A stretch of DNA of 64,000 bases, from contig NZ_ML636798.1 in NCBI RefSeq assembly GCF_006476065.1, positions 2,182,207 through 2,246,206 on the forward strand, read 5' to 3'. The stretch's first letter is position 1. Every line of letters starts with the position of its first letter. The notes beneath the pieces were generated by a model. That model ran no database searches. It was given only the letters and a program-made list of their open reading frames with translations, and had not been told where the DNA came from. The position numbers and the translations under genes are program-made. Below are positions 1 to 9,563 of the stretch, piece after piece. This stretch comes from Cognatiluteimonas lumbrici (GTDB lineage: Bacteria; Pseudomonadota; Gammaproteobacteria; Xanthomonadales; Xanthomonadaceae).

Positions 1-1890
1 CCGGACCACGATCTCGCCGCCGCCGGCCGAATCGGTGCCGTTGATGCGCGCGCGCTTGGCCGCGAGGCCGCCGCTGATGTCGCCCATGTGCTGCTCCGGC
101 GCCGACACCTCGAGCTCGACGATCGGTTCCAGCACCTGCGGGCCCGCCTTCAGGACCGCATCCAGGAACGCCTTGCGTCCGGCCGCCACGAACGCGACTT
201 CCTTGCTGTCCACGCTGTGGTACTTGCCGTCGTACACGGTCACGCGCACGTCCTGCAGCGGGTAGCCGGCGATCGCGCCGCCGGCGAGCACCTGGCGCAC
301 GCCCTTCTCGACCGCGGGAATGAACTGCCCGGGGATGACGCCGCCCTTGACCTCGTCGGCGAACTCGAAGCCGCTGCCGCGCGGCAGCGGCTCCACCCGC
401 AGGAACACTTCGCCGAACTGCCCCGCGCCACCGGTCTGCTTCTTGTGGCGGTGGTGGCCCTCGGCCTTGCCGCCGATGGTCTCGCGGTAGGCGATCCGCG
501 GCGGGCGCGTCGCGACCTCGACCCCGAACCGGTCGCGCAGCCGCTGCAGCATGATCCGGAGGTGCAGGTCGGACAGGCCGCGCAGCACCAGCTCGTTGAG
601 CTCGGCGTTGTGCTCGACCACGAAGGCCGGATCCTCTTCGGCCAGCTTGTGCAGCGCGCCCGCGAGCTTCTGCTCCTGGCCCTTGCTGGCGGCCTCCACC
701 GCGAGCCCGAACATCGGCCGCGGGAACGCCATCGGCGCCAGGTGGATGTGGTCCTCGTCATGGCTGTCGTGCAGCACCGCGTCGAAGTGCAGGTCCTCGA
801 CCTTGGCCACGGCGGCGATGTCGCCCGGGATCGCCTGCGGCACCTCGACGTGCTCCTTGCCCTGGACCCGGAACAGGTGCGCGACCTTGAACGGCTTGCG
901 GCCGTCGCCGACGAACAGCTGCGCGTCGCGGCGGATCGTGCCCTGGTGCACGCGGAACACGCCGAGCTTGCCCACGAACGGATCGTTCGCGACCTTGAAC
1001 ACGTGCGCGATCACGTGGGCGCCGGGGTCGGGCGTGGCAGTAATCGGGGTGGCCTTGTCGCCGCTGCCCTTCAGGAACGGCGCCGGGTTGGCCTCGCCCG
1101 GGTGCGGGAACAGACGCTCGGCGATCGCCAGCAGTTCCGGCACGCCGGTGCCCTCGCGTGCCGAGACGAAGCACACCGGGACCAGGTGGCCTTCGCGCAG
1201 GCACTGCTCGAACGCGTCGTGCAGTTCCTCGCCGCGCAGGCCGCCCTCGCCGAGGTCGAGATAACGATCCATCACCGTCTCGTTGACCTCGACCACCTGG
1301 TCGATGATCTTGCGGTGCCACTCGGCCACCGGACCCACGTCGCTGTCCTCCCCGGAGTCCGCGGCGGCCGCGCCGAAGCAGTCGACCACGCGCGAGCCGC
1401 CGTCCGCGGGCAGGTTCAGCGGCAGTACCTCGGGGCCGAAGCTGGCGCGCAGCGACTCCAGCAGGGCCCCCGCGCCGGGGTGGTCCAGCTTGTTGACCAC
1501 CAGCACCCGGCACAGGCCGCGCGCCCGCGCGTGCTCCATCATCCGGCGCGTGCCGTGCGCCACGCCGGTGTCGGGGTCGACCACGATGGCCACGGTCTCG
1601 ACCGCGGCCAGGCCCGAGAGCGCCGGCCCGCGGAAGTCCGGGTAGCCGGGGGTGTCCACCAGGTTCAGGTGGATGCCGCCGTGGTCGATCGAGGCGATCG
1701 CGGCATCCAGCGAATGGCCGCGCTCGCGTTCCACCGGGTCGAAGTCGGACACGGTGTTGCCGCGCTCGATGCTGCCGGGCGAGCCGATCGCGCCGCCGGC
1801 ATGCAGCAGCGCTTCGAACAGGAGGGTCTTGCCGGCGCCGGGATGCCCGGCGAGGGCCACGTTGCGGATCTGTTCCGTCGTGTAGGGCAT
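1..1890 (-). CDS. Elongation factor G-like GTPase (EF-G paralogue), C-terminus beyond window
   Basis: This is a translational GTPase of the EF-G family; 630 codons are present and the last roughly 50 residues lie beyond the left edge. The protein begins MPYTTEQIRNVALAGHPGAG. G1 (GHPGAGKT) is at residues 15-22, G3 (DTPGYPDF) at 79-86 and G4 (NKLD) at 133-136, followed by the EF-G domains II-V. The start is the ATG at 1888-1890, just after a GGGGA-type ribosome site. The sequence is divergent from housekeeping FusA and is not beside rpsL/rpsG/tuf, so it is probably the second EF-G copy found in many bacteria. Whether it acts in translocation, recycling or something else cannot be told from sequence. 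Confidence 0.85.
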   Translation of the reverse strand, partial: MPYTTEQIRNVALAGHPGAGKTLLFEALLHAGGAIGSPGSIERGNTVSDFDPVERERGHSLDAAIASIDHGGIHLNLVDTPGYPDFRGPALSGLAAVETVAIVVDPDTGVAHGTRRMMEHARARGLCRVLVVNKLDHPGAGALLESLRASFGPEVLPLNLPADGGSRVVDCFGAAAADSGEDSDVGPVAEWHRKIIDQVVEVNETVMDRYLDLGEGGLRGEELHDAFEQCLREGHLVPVCFVSAREGTGVPELLAIAERLFPHPGEANPAPFLKGSGDKATPITATPDPGAHVIAHVFKVANDPFVGKLGVFRVHQGTIRRDAQLFVGDGRKPFKVAHLFRVQGKEHVEVPQAIPGDIAAVAKVEDLHFDAVLHDSHDEDHIHLAPMAFPRPMFGLAVEAASKGQEQKLAGALHKLAEEDPAFVVEHNAELNELVLRGLSDLHLRIMLQRLRDRFGVEVATRPPRIAYRETIGGKAEGHHRHKKQTGGAGQFGEVFLRVEPLPRGSGFEFADEVKGGVIPGQFIPAVEKGVRQVLAGGAIAGYPLQDVRVTVYDGKYHSVDSKEVAFVAAGRKAFLDAVLKAGPQVLEPIVELEVSAPEQHMGDISGGLAAKRARINGTDSAGGGEIVVR

Positions 1891-2021
1891 GAGCGATTCC
1901 CCATGGCCGGGGGCACAGCCTCCCGCAGCACCAGGCGAGGGTCAAGCCGCGCCGCAATGGAGCGATGACGGGCGGGGGAGTACCGTGGTGGCCACCTCCA
2001 CCCCACACGAGGAGACCTGGA

Positions 2022-2459
2022 ATGGGCATTTCGCGCTACGCCACCGCGCACTGGGAAGGCGACCTGAAGCAGGGCAACGGCCGGCTGGACACGCCCGAAA
2101 GCGGCCTGATGGACGCGGTTCCGTATGGCTTCAATACCCGCTTCGGCGACCGCAAAGGCACCAACCCGGAGGAACTGATCGCCGCCGCCCACGCCGGCTG
2201 CTTCACCATGGCGCTGGCCGCGAAGCTGGGCGAGGCCGGGCATGCGCCGGAAGCGATCGACACCCGCGCCGAAGTGGACCTGTCCACCGAAGGCGGGCCG
2301 TCGCTGTCGGCGATCCGGCTGAAGACCACGGCACGCGTGCCCGGCATGGACGCGAAGGCGTTCCGGGCCATCGCCGACGAGGTCGGCAGCCACTGCCCGG
2401 TGTCGCGTGCGCTGAGCGCGGTCCCGATCACGGTGGAAGCGGAACTCGCCGGCGGCTGA
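2022..2459 (+). CDS. osmC: OsmC-family peroxiredoxin
   Basis: A 145-residue thiol-dependent peroxidase of the OsmC/Ohr superfamily, expected to reduce organic hydroperoxides in the cytoplasm. The two redox cysteines are visible: C60 in AHAGCFTMAL and C125 in SHCPVSRAL, with the partner Arg (R40) and Glu (E50) of the family. Length and the N-terminal tag-like region favour the OsmC rather than the Ohr branch. The ATG at 2022 has a GAGGAG ribosome site 7 nt upstream; an in-frame upstream start would add a proline-rich non-conserved tail. It is a single gene, followed by an unrelated exported protein. Osmotic or stationary-phase control is typical of the family but is not visible here. Confidence 0.9.
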   Translation: MGISRYATAHWEGDLKQGNGRLDTPESGLMDAVPYGFNTRFGDRKGTNPEELIAAAHAGCFTMALAAKLGEAGHAPEAIDTRAEVDLSTEGGPSLSAIRLKTTARVPGMDAKAFRAIADEVGSHCPVSRALSAVPITVEAELAGG

Positions 2460-2505
2460 ACGGCGCCCGCGGGGTTCAGGATGGTTTAACCGGCGTGAGG
2501 AGAGG

Positions 2506-3225
2506 ATGCAGGCGAGCCTTTCCCGGACCGCCCGCATGAAAATCCTGACCGCTTCCTTCCTCGCCCTCGCGCTGGCGACCGCCAGCGGGGTCGCCACCGC
2601 ACAGACGGTGGTGCCCGCGCCGTTCGACACCCGCGCCGGCGGCCAGTACGACGGCCGCTACGACGACGGGCGCTACGGAGACACCCGTTACGGGGACGGC
2701 TACTACGACTACGCCCGCGTGGTCCGGGTGGTCCCGGTCGGTGGCGGCCATGGCTACTCCGGCTATTCCCGCGAGTGCCGCAGCCGCGACTACGCCGACG
2801 ACGGCTACTACGGCAGCGGCGGCTACTACGGCGGCGACCGCTACGGCCGCGACGACTACTACGGCGACCGTTATGGCGACCGCCGGGGCAGCAGCAACGG
2901 GCGCGCGGTGGCGTCGGTGGTGGGCAGCGTGCTCGGCGCACTGGTCGGCAGCCAGATCGGCGACGGCTCCGGCCGCATCGCGACCTCCGCGATCGGCTCG
3001 GCAGTCGGTGCGATCGCCGGCCAGCAGGTCTACGAGAACGCCCAGCGCCAGCGCAACGTCGGCCGGGTCACCGTGTGCGACCCGCTGCCTGGCGACTACG
3101 GCAGCTACCGCACCGGCGGCAGCGGCCAGTACGACGTGACCTACGAGTACGGCGGGCGCAGGCACACCACCCGCACCAACTACCACCCCGGCGACCGGAT
3201 CCGCGTCCGCGTCATCGCGGAGTAG
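2506..3225 (+). CDS. Exported glycine-zipper (2TM/17 kDa antigen-like) protein
   Basis: A predicted secreted or outer-membrane-associated protein of 239 residues. A hydrophobic signal peptide ends near ATAQ (about residue 33). A Tyr/Asp/Gly-rich low-complexity section follows (repeated RYDDGRYG/YYGGDRY-like units, residues about 45-125). Then comes a glycine-zipper segment (SVVGSVLGALVGSQIGDGSG...AIGSAVGAIAGQQV, about 143-175), typical of the Rick_17kDa_Anti / glycine zipper 2TM family. The C-terminus is a small beta-rich domain. Two starts are possible: ATG 2506, directly abutting GAGGAGAGG, and ATG 2536 without a ribosome site. The first is given. Family members stabilise the envelope, but the exact role is unknown. 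Confidence 0.75.
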   Translation: MQASLSRTARMKILTASFLALALATASGVATAQTVVPAPFDTRAGGQYDGRYDDGRYGDTRYGDGYYDYARVVRVVPVGGGHGYSGYSRECRSRDYADDGYYGSGGYYGGDRYGRDDYYGDRYGDRRGSSNGRAVASVVGSVLGALVGSQIGDGSGRIATSAIGSAVGAIAGQQVYENAQRQRNVGRVTVCDPLPGDYGSYRTGGSGQYDVTYEYGGRRHTTRTNYHPGDRIRVRVIAE

Positions 3226-3228
3226 TAG

Positions 3229-4113
3229 TCACGCCCAGGCCATCGCGCCGCGGACGACGGTGCAGGCGCGGCCGCCCGACCAGACGTCGCCGGCCGCGTC
3301 CACCTCGAGCTCGATGATCGCGTCGTAACCGACCTCGCGGCCCTGGCTCACGCGGTAGAAGCCGCCGTCCCCGGGCAGTGCATCGCTGTGCGCGAGCCAG
3401 GCCGCGAGGGTCGCATTGGCGGCCCCCGAGGCCGCATCCTCGAAACGCGCCGGCGCGCCGACGAACGCGCGCACCGCCAGGTAGTACACCGGGTCGTCGC
3501 TGCGCGCGAACACGCACACGCCCATGCTGCCGGTGTCGGCAGCGAGCCTCGCTACGGCGTCCCAGTCGGGTTCGGCCGACCGCAGCGCGGCCTCGGAGGC
3601 GATCTCCACCAACCACCAGCGGCGCCCGCCCTCCATCAACGCCGGCGGAAGCACGCCGCGCGGCAGTCCGGGCAGGGCGGCCTGCAGCCGCGGATCGCCG
3701 GGGTCGACGACCTCGACCACCCGGGCGCGCGGCGTGCGCACGGCGATCGTGCGCTCGCGGCCGCTGCCCCGGATCCGCAGCGGCAGCAGGCCGGCGGCGC
3801 CCTCCTGCACCAGCAGTCCGTCGCGCGGGACCGCAAGGCCCGCCTCCAGCACCGCGTGCGCGGTGCCGATACTGGGGTGGCCGGCGAACGGCACCTCGTG
3901 CCGCGGGCTGAAGATGCGCAGGCCGTAACTGGCGTCCCCGTGGCTAGCCGGGAATACGAACGTGGTTTCCGGCAGCCGCGTCCAGCGCGCGATCGCCTGC
4001 ATGGCGTCGTCGTCGAGGCCGGCGCCGTCGAGGACCACGCCCAGGGGATTGCCGGCCCCGGGGCGGTCGGCGAACACGTCGAGCTGCAGGTAGCGCCGCG
4101 CGGGATTGGACAT
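3229..4113 (-). CDS. PhzF-family isomerase/epimerase
   Basis: A 294-residue cytoplasmic enzyme of the PhzF/YddE family (diaminopimelate-epimerase fold, two pseudo-symmetric halves). The catalytic acid/base glutamate is E49 in RLPETTFVF. The second-half motif FEDAASGAANATLAAW carries D226 and the glycine-rich anion-binding loop, and PFAGHPSIGTAHAV is the family signature. There are no phenazine genes around it, so a general isomerase role is likelier than phenazine synthesis, and the substrate is unknown. It is divergent from lysAC with a 77 bp spacer and ends 3 nt from the convergent glycine-zipper gene. Confidence 0.85.
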   Translation of the reverse strand: MSNPARRYLQLDVFADRPGAGNPLGVVLDGAGLDDDAMQAIARWTRLPETTFVFPASHGDASYGLRIFSPRHEVPFAGHPSIGTAHAVLEAGLAVPRDGLLVQEGAAGLLPLRIRGSGRERTIAVRTPRARVVEVVDPGDPRLQAALPGLPRGVLPPALMEGGRRWWLVEIASEAALRSAEPDWDAVARLAADTGSMGVCVFARSDDPVYYLAVRAFVGAPARFEDAASGAANATLAAWLAHSDALPGDGGFYRVSQGREVGYDAIIELEVDAAGDVWSGGRACTVVRGAMAWA

Positions 4114-4190
4114 CGTTCGACTAGAATGCCGGGAATGCCCGTCGTCGCGGGCAGGCGGCGCATTCTACGAGGTTCCTGGTAACGGCAGCG

Positions 4191-6773
4191 ATGACACCAC
4201 GCGACCGCTGGATCGTGCTCAAGTTCGGCGGGACGTCGGTGTCGCGGCGCGAGCGATGGGACACCATCGGCGGGCTCGCGCACGAGCGTTCCGCGGAAGG
4301 CGCACGCGTGCTCGTGGTGGTGTCGGCGCTGTCGGGCGTGACCAACGCATTGCAGGCGGCTTGCCAGGGCGACGACAGCGCCGCGCGCATCGCCGGGATC
4401 GTCGATCGCCACCTGGGGTTCGCCGCCGAACTCGGTCTCGACCCGGACGCCGTGGCCGGCTCGCACCTCGCCAGCCTGCAGGCGCTGGCCACCGATCCGC
4501 GCGCGGCCACCCGCAGCCTGGACTGGCAGGCGGACCTGCTGTCGCACGGGGAGCTGCTGTCCTCGGCCCTGGGCGCGGCCTACCTGCAGGCGCAGGGCCT
4601 CGATTTCGGCTGGTGCGACGCGCGCGACTGGCTGCAGGCACTGCCGCTGCCCGATCGCAGCGCCTGGTCCGACCGCCTGTGCGTGAGCTGCGGGCATCTC
4701 CCGGAAGGCGACTGGCGCGAGCGGTTCTCCGCGCAGGCGCCGCGGATGCTGCTCACCCAGGGCTTCATCGCGCGCCACCGCGACGGCGGCACCGCGATCC
4801 TGGGCCGCGGCGGTTCGGACACCTCGGCCGCGTGCTTCGGCGCGCTGCTCGGTGCCGAACGGGTGGAGATCTGGACCGACGTGCCGGGCATGTTCAGCGC
4901 CAACCCGCGCGAGGTGCCCGAGGCACGCCTGCTGACGCGGCTGGACTACGCCGAGGCGCAGGAGATCGCGACCACCGGCGCCAAGGTGCTGCACCCGCGC
5001 GCGATCGGCCCGTGCCGCGAAGCGCGGGTGCCGATGGCGATCCTCGACACCGCGCGGCCGGAACTGCCCGGCACCACGATCGCCGCAGCGGCCGAGCCGG
5101 TGCCCGGGGTGAAGGCGATCTCGCGCCGCAACGGCATCGTGCTCGTGTCCATGGAAACGGTGGGCATGTGGCAGCAGGTCGGCTTCCTCGCCGACGTGTT
5201 CGAGCGTTTCCGCCGCCATGGCCTGTCGGTGGACCTGATCGGTTCCTCGGAGACCAACGTCACCGTCTCGCTCGACCCGAGCGACAACCTCGTCAGCGGC
5301 AACGTGCTGGAGGCGTTGAGCGCGGACCTGGCCGAGGTCTGCCGGGTCAAGGTGATCGTGCCGTGCGCGGCGATCACCCTGGTCGGCCGCGGCATGCGCT
5401 CGCTGCTGCACCGGCTGTCGGACGTGTGGGCGACGTTCGGCCAGGAGCGCGTGCACCTGATCTCGCAGTCGTCGAACGACCTCAACCTCACGTTCGTGGT
5501 CGACGAAGCGGACGCCGATGGCCTGGTCCCGCTGCTGCACGAGGAGCTCGTGCGCAGCGGCGCGATGCCGATGCACGACGCGCGCGTGTTCGGGCCGAGC
5601 TGGCACGAGATCGCGCACGGGCGCCGCGAGCGCGCCGAGCCCTGGTGGGCGCGGCACGGCGACCGGTTGTTGGCGCTCGCCGCGCGCGGAACGCCGCGCT
5701 ACGCCTACCACCTGGGCACGCTGCGGGAACGCGCGCGTGCAATTTCCACGGTGGAGGCGATCGACCAGCGCTACTACGCGGTGAAGGCGAATCCGCATCC
5801 GGCCCTGTTGCGCGCGCTGGCGGCGGAAGGCTTCGGCTTCGAATGCGTATCGGCCGCGGAAGTCGCGCGGGTGGTGGAAGCAGTCCCGGAGCTGTCGCCC
5901 GAACGCGTGCTGTTCACCCCCAGCTTCGCCCCGCGCGCCGAGTACGAGGACGCGTTCGCGCGCGGCTGCACCGTCACCGTGGACAACGTCGAGGCGCTGC
6001 AACGCTGGCCCGGCGTGTTCCGCGGCCGCACCGCGTGGCTGCGGCTCGACCTGGGTCGCGGCGACGGCCACCACCGCAAGGTGAGGACCGGCGGCAGCGA
6101 GGCCAAGTTCGGGTTGCCGGTGCAGCGCCTGCCGGAATTCCTCGAGGCCGCGGCCGCGCTGGACCTGCGGATCGCCGGCCTGCATGCGCACCTTGGCAGC
6201 GGCATCCAGTCGCTCGGCCACTGGCGCGACGTGCACGCCGAGCTGGCGATGCTGGCCGAGGGCATCCCCAGCGTCGAAGTGCTCGACATCGGCGGCGGCC
6301 TGCCGGTGCCGTACTACCCCGACGATGCGCCCCTCGACCTGGGGGCCTGGGGCCGCGACCTCGCGGTGGTCAAGGCGGCCTACCCGCAGTACCGGCTCGC
6401 CGTCGAACCGGGCCGCTTCCTGGTGGCCGAGGCCGGCGTGCTGCTGCTGTCCGCCACCCAGGTGGTGGAGAAGGACGGCGTGCTGCGGGTCGGCGCGGAT
6501 GCCGGCATGAACGCACTGCTGCGGCCGGCGCTGTACGACGCCTACCATGCGGTCGCCAACCTGACCCGGCTCGATGCCGCGGCGGACACCGAAGTGGACA
6601 TCGTCGGTCCGGTCTGCGAGACCGGGGACGTGCTCGCGCGGCAGCGGCTGCTGCCGGCGGCGACCGCCGAGGGCGATGTCCTGCTGGTGGCCGACGCCGG
6701 CGCCTACGGCATGGCCATGGCCAACACCTACAACCTGCGGGCGCTTCCTGCGGAGGACGTGATTGATGACTGA
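4191..6773 (+). CDS. lysAC: Bifunctional aspartate kinase / diaminopimelate decarboxylase
   Basis: One 860-residue protein joins the first and last steps of lysine biosynthesis. Residues 1-450 form an aspartate kinase (nucleotide site VLKFGGTSVS at 6-15, catalytic core, then regulatory ACT-like region LVSMETVGMWQQVGF...). Residues about 470-860 form a PLP-dependent meso-DAP decarboxylase with Schiff-base lysine K532 in YYAVKANPHP, the glycine-rich phosphate loop DIGGGLPVPY, and GPVCETGDVLA near the C-terminus, which supplies the active-site Cys of the partner subunit. The fusion is characteristic of xanthomonads. ATG 4191 has only a weak ribosome site. The stop overlaps the start of murL by 8 nt, so lysine/DAP synthesis is coupled to peptidoglycan precursor genes. 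Confidence 0.95.
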   Translation: MTPRDRWIVLKFGGTSVSRRERWDTIGGLAHERSAEGARVLVVVSALSGVTNALQAACQGDDSAARIAGIVDRHLGFAAELGLDPDAVAGSHLASLQALATDPRAATRSLDWQADLLSHGELLSSALGAAYLQAQGLDFGWCDARDWLQALPLPDRSAWSDRLCVSCGHLPEGDWRERFSAQAPRMLLTQGFIARHRDGGTAILGRGGSDTSAACFGALLGAERVEIWTDVPGMFSANPREVPEARLLTRLDYAEAQEIATTGAKVLHPRAIGPCREARVPMAILDTARPELPGTTIAAAAEPVPGVKAISRRNGIVLVSMETVGMWQQVGFLADVFERFRRHGLSVDLIGSSETNVTVSLDPSDNLVSGNVLEALSADLAEVCRVKVIVPCAAITLVGRGMRSLLHRLSDVWATFGQERVHLISQSSNDLNLTFVVDEADADGLVPLLHEELVRSGAMPMHDARVFGPSWHEIAHGRRERAEPWWARHGDRLLALAARGTPRYAYHLGTLRERARAISTVEAIDQRYYAVKANPHPALLRALAAEGFGFECVSAAEVARVVEAVPELSPERVLFTPSFAPRAEYEDAFARGCTVTVDNVEALQRWPGVFRGRTAWLRLDLGRGDGHHRKVRTGGSEAKFGLPVQRLPEFLEAAAALDLRIAGLHAHLGSGIQSLGHWRDVHAELAMLAEGIPSVEVLDIGGGLPVPYYPDDAPLDLGAWGRDLAVVKAAYPQYRLAVEPGRFLVAEAGVLLLSATQVVEKDGVLRVGADAGMNALLRPALYDAYHAVANLTRLDAAADTEVDIVGPVCETGDVLARQRLLPAATAEGDVLLVADAGAYGMAMANTYNLRALPAEDVIDD

Positions 6774-8139
6774 CTGGACCTTCGATCGCGACGCGATCCG
6801 GGCATTCCGCTTCGTCCGCTGCGACTTCGACGCGGGCAGCGGCGTGGCGCGGCTCGTGTACGCGTTCGACGACGGCCCCGAGCTGGTCGAGACCGTGACG
6901 ATCCCGGGCGCGCCGTTCGCGCTCGACGATGCACGCGCCGCTCGAGTGGAGGCCGCGCTCCGGCTGCTGCACCTGATCGCCGGCGTCAGCTACTACAAGG
7001 CCGCGGTGCCCGCCGAGATCCGCATCGACGGCTACGCGATCGACCGCGCGACCGCCGACCTGCTGCAGGCGGTGTACCGCAACGGCCTGGGCGAGTTCGC
7101 CTATCGCAACGGCATCGACCTCGACGGCAGGCTCGAATTCCCCGTGGGAGCGCGGCTTGCGGGCGATTCGTCGCCGACACCGCCCGAGGTCCTGGAGGAA
7201 TCTCGCTCCGCCCTCGTGGCGATCGGCGGCGGCAAGGACTCGCTGGTCACGATCGAGGCCCTGCGAAAGGCTGGCGCGGCGCAGACCGTGACCTGGATCG
7301 GCGGCTCGCAGCTGATCGCGGCCTGTGCCGCGCGGACCGGACTGCCGACGCTCAACATCGGCCGCCAGCTCGCGCCGCAGCTGTTCGACTTCAACCGGCA
7401 GGGCGCGTGGAACGGGCACATCCCTGTGACCGCGGTGAACTCCGCGATCCTGGTGCTGGCGGCGGTGCTGCGCGGCGATGCCCAGGTCGTGTTCTCCAAC
7501 GAACGCTCCGCCAGCTACGGCTCGCTCATTCCCGGGGCCGGCGAAGTGAACCACCAGTGGTCGAAGGGCTGGGAGTTCGAGCGCCTGTTCGGCGAACACG
7601 TGGAACGCCAGGTCGGCGGCGTGCACTACTACTCGCTGCTGCGGCCGTTGTCGGAACTCGCGGTGGCGCGGCAGTTCGCGAAGAGCGACCGCTACGATGC
7701 GTGGTTCTCCAGCTGCAACCGCAACTTCCACCTGCTCGGCGAACGGCCGACCAACCGCTGGTGCGGGGTCTGCCCGAAGTGCCATTTCGTGTTCCTGGCG
7801 CTGGCGCCGTTCATGTCGAAGCCGCGGCTGGTGTCGATCTTCGGCCGCAACCTGCTCGACGACCCGGAGCAGGCCGCGGGCTACGATGCGCTGCTCGAGT
7901 TCCGCGACCACAAGCCCTTCGAATGCGTGGGCGAGGGCCGCGAGTCGCGTGCGGTGATGTTCGCGCTGGTGAAGCGCCCGGAGTGGCGCGAGGACGCGCT
8001 GGTGCGCCGCTTCGAGCGCGAGATCCTGCCGCAGCTCGACGCGTCTGGACTGGCGATCGCGCCCTTGCTCGAGCCGATGGGGGAGCACCGCATTCCGGCC
8101 GCCGTGTGGGAGCAGCTGCGTGCGCATTTCACGGCTTGA
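6766..8139 (+). CDS. murL: UDP-MurNAc-L-Ala-L-Glu epimerase MurL
   Basis: A 457-residue enzyme matching MurL, described in Xanthomonas oryzae. It epimerises the terminal L-glutamate of UDP-MurNAc-L-Ala-L-Glu to D-glutamate in an ATP-dependent reaction, bypassing glutamate racemase MurI. The sequence shows a PP-loop-like ATP motif ([16 protein letters not shown] at 154-159) and a cysteine cluster C333-G-V-C336-P-K-C339 that may bind metal. The family call rests on these motifs plus the adjacent murD2. ATG 6766 is chosen because GGAGG lies 9 nt upstream; it overlaps the lysAC stop. The last 20 nt overlap murD2, indicating coupled translation. Confidence 0.85.
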   Translation: MTDWTFDRDAIRAFRFVRCDFDAGSGVARLVYAFDDGPELVETVTIPGAPFALDDARAARVEAALRLLHLIAGVSYYKAAVPAEIRIDGYAIDRATADLLQAVYRNGLGEFAYRNGIDLDGRLEFPVGARLAGDSSPTPPEVLEESRSALVAIGGGKDSLVTIEALRKAGAAQTVTWIGGSQLIAACAARTGLPTLNIGRQLAPQLFDFNRQGAWNGHIPVTAVNSAILVLAAVLRGDAQVVFSNERSASYGSLIPGAGEVNHQWSKGWEFERLFGEHVERQVGGVHYYSLLRPLSELAVARQFAKSDRYDAWFSSCNRNFHLLGERPTNRWCGVCPKCHFVFLALAPFMSKPRLVSIFGRNLLDDPEQAAGYDALLEFRDHKPFECVGEGRESRAVMFALVKRPEWREDALVRRFEREILPQLDASGLAIAPLLEPMGEHRIPAAVWEQLRAHFTA

Positions 8140-9526
8140 GGGACGGCGGGTCGCGCTCTGGGGGTGGGGCCGCGAAGGGCGCGCGGCCTGGCGCGCGCTG
8201 CGCGATCCGGCCAACGGCTTCGACGCCGCGACCGACCTCGCGCTGTTCTGCAACGCGGCGGAGGCGGCCGAGGCCCTGGCGCTCGACCCGGGGCTGGTGA
8301 TCGAGCCCGAGGCCAGCGCCGGGCGCCTCTCGGCCTACGATGTCGTGGTCAAGTCGCCCGGCATCAGCCCGTACGGGCCGGAGGCCGTAGCGGCGGCCTC
8401 GCGTGGCACTCGTTTCATCGGCGGCACCGCATTGTGGTTCGGCGAGCGCGCGGGCGCGGACGGAATAGTCCCCGGCAGCATCTGCGTGACCGGCACCAAG
8501 GGCAAGAGCACGACCACGGCGCTGCTCGCGCAACTGCTGCGTGCCGGCGGGCACCGCACTGCGCTGGCCGGCAACATCGGCATGCCCTTGCTGGAACTGC
8601 TGCACGGCGAGGCGGCGTACTGGGCGATCGAGCTGTCCAGCTACCAGACCGGGGACGTCGCCGACAGCGGCGCGCGGCCGCAGGTGGCGGTCGCGCTCAA
8701 CGTGTTCCCGGAGCATCTCGACTGGCACGGCTCGCACGAGCGCTACGTCGCCGACAAGCTGCGTCTGCTGACCGACGCCCGCCCGCGGATCGCGGTGCTC
8801 AACGCGGCGGACCCGATCCTGGCCCGGCTGGCGCTCCCCGACAGCGAGGTGCGCTGGTTCAACCGCGAGGACGGCTGGCACCTGCGCGGCGACATCCTCC
8901 ACCGCAGCGACACCCCGGTGATGGACACCGCCGCGCTGCCGCTGCCCGGGCGCCACAACCGGGGCAACCTGTGCGCGGTTCTGGCCGCGATCGAGGCGCT
9001 GGGGCTGGATGCGGCGGCGCTGGCCCCGCATGCCGCCGCGTTCACGCCGCTGCCACACCGCCTGCAGGTGCTCGGCACGCGGGACGGCCTCACCTGGGTC
9101 AACGACTCGATCAGCACCACGCCGCATGCCTCGCTGGCGGCGCTGGACGTGCACCGCGGTCGGCGGATCGCGCTGCTCGCCGGCGGCCACGACCGCGGCG
9201 TGGACTGGAGCGGCTTCGCCGCGGCCATGCGCGCGGCGCCGCCGACGGCCATCGTCACCATGGGCGCGAACGGGCCCCGCATCCACGCCCTGCTGGCGCC
9301 GGTCGCGGCGGAGGCGGGGTTCATGCTGTCGGCCGCGGACGACCTCGCCGAAGCCGTCGCCCAGGCGCGCGCGGCCCTGGACGGCGACGGCGTGGTGCTG
9401 CTGTCGCCCGGCGCGCCCAGCTTCGGCGCCTACCGCGACTACACCGAGCGCGGGCGCCACTTCGCCCGCCTGGCCGGGTTCGACCCGGAGGCGATCAGCG
9501 CCATTCCGGGACTCGGCATCGCCTGA
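8120..9526 (+). CDS. murD2: UDP-MurNAc-L-alanine--L-glutamate ligase MurD2
   Basis: A Mur ligase of 468 residues. It adds L-glutamate (rather than the D-glutamate used by MurD) to UDP-MurNAc-L-Ala, giving the substrate of MurL. The N-terminal UDP-binding domain has the WGWGREGRA loop. The ATP P-loop is GTKGKSTTT at 125-133, followed by the Mur central domain ([25 protein letters not shown]) and a C-terminal Rossmann-like domain ([21 protein letters not shown]). The start is GTG 8120, with GGGAG 7 nt upstream inside the end of murL. Specificity for L-Glu is inferred from the murL neighbour and is not readable from one motif. Confidence 0.85.
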   Translation: MRISRLEGRRVALWGWGREGRAAWRALRDPANGFDAATDLALFCNAAEAAEALALDPGLVIEPEASAGRLSAYDVVVKSPGISPYGPEAVAAASRGTRFIGGTALWFGERAGADGIVPGSICVTGTKGKSTTTALLAQLLRAGGHRTALAGNIGMPLLELLHGEAAYWAIELSSYQTGDVADSGARPQVAVALNVFPEHLDWHGSHERYVADKLRLLTDARPRIAVLNAADPILARLALPDSEVRWFNREDGWHLRGDILHRSDTPVMDTAALPLPGRHNRGNLCAVLAAIEALGLDAAALAPHAAAFTPLPHRLQVLGTRDGLTWVNDSISTTPHASLAALDVHRGRRIALLAGGHDRGVDWSGFAAAMRAAPPTAIVTMGANGPRIHALLAPVAAEAGFMLSAADDLAEAVAQARAALDGDGVVLLSPGAPSFGAYRDYTERGRHFARLAGFDPEAISAIPGLGIA

Positions 9527-9563
9527 AGCGGTACGCTGGCCGCCCCCGGAACGGAGCACGGCC

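Noticed and set aside
88-1968. Long open frame antisense to the EF-G-like gene, and similar long antisense frames (for example 3636-6548 and 18822-22553)
   Set aside because: Compositional artefacts of very GC-rich DNA: Ala/Arg/His-rich translations without family motifs, lying opposite clearly conserved genes.
3229-4113. PhzF as part of a phenazine cluster
   Set aside because: No other phenazine genes nearby; PhzF-like isomerases are widespread outside phenazine synthesis.
4191-6773. Aspartate kinase-DAP decarboxylase fusion as a novel fusion
   Set aside because: The same fusion is already known in xanthomonads; the reading frame is continuous and both halves keep their motifs.
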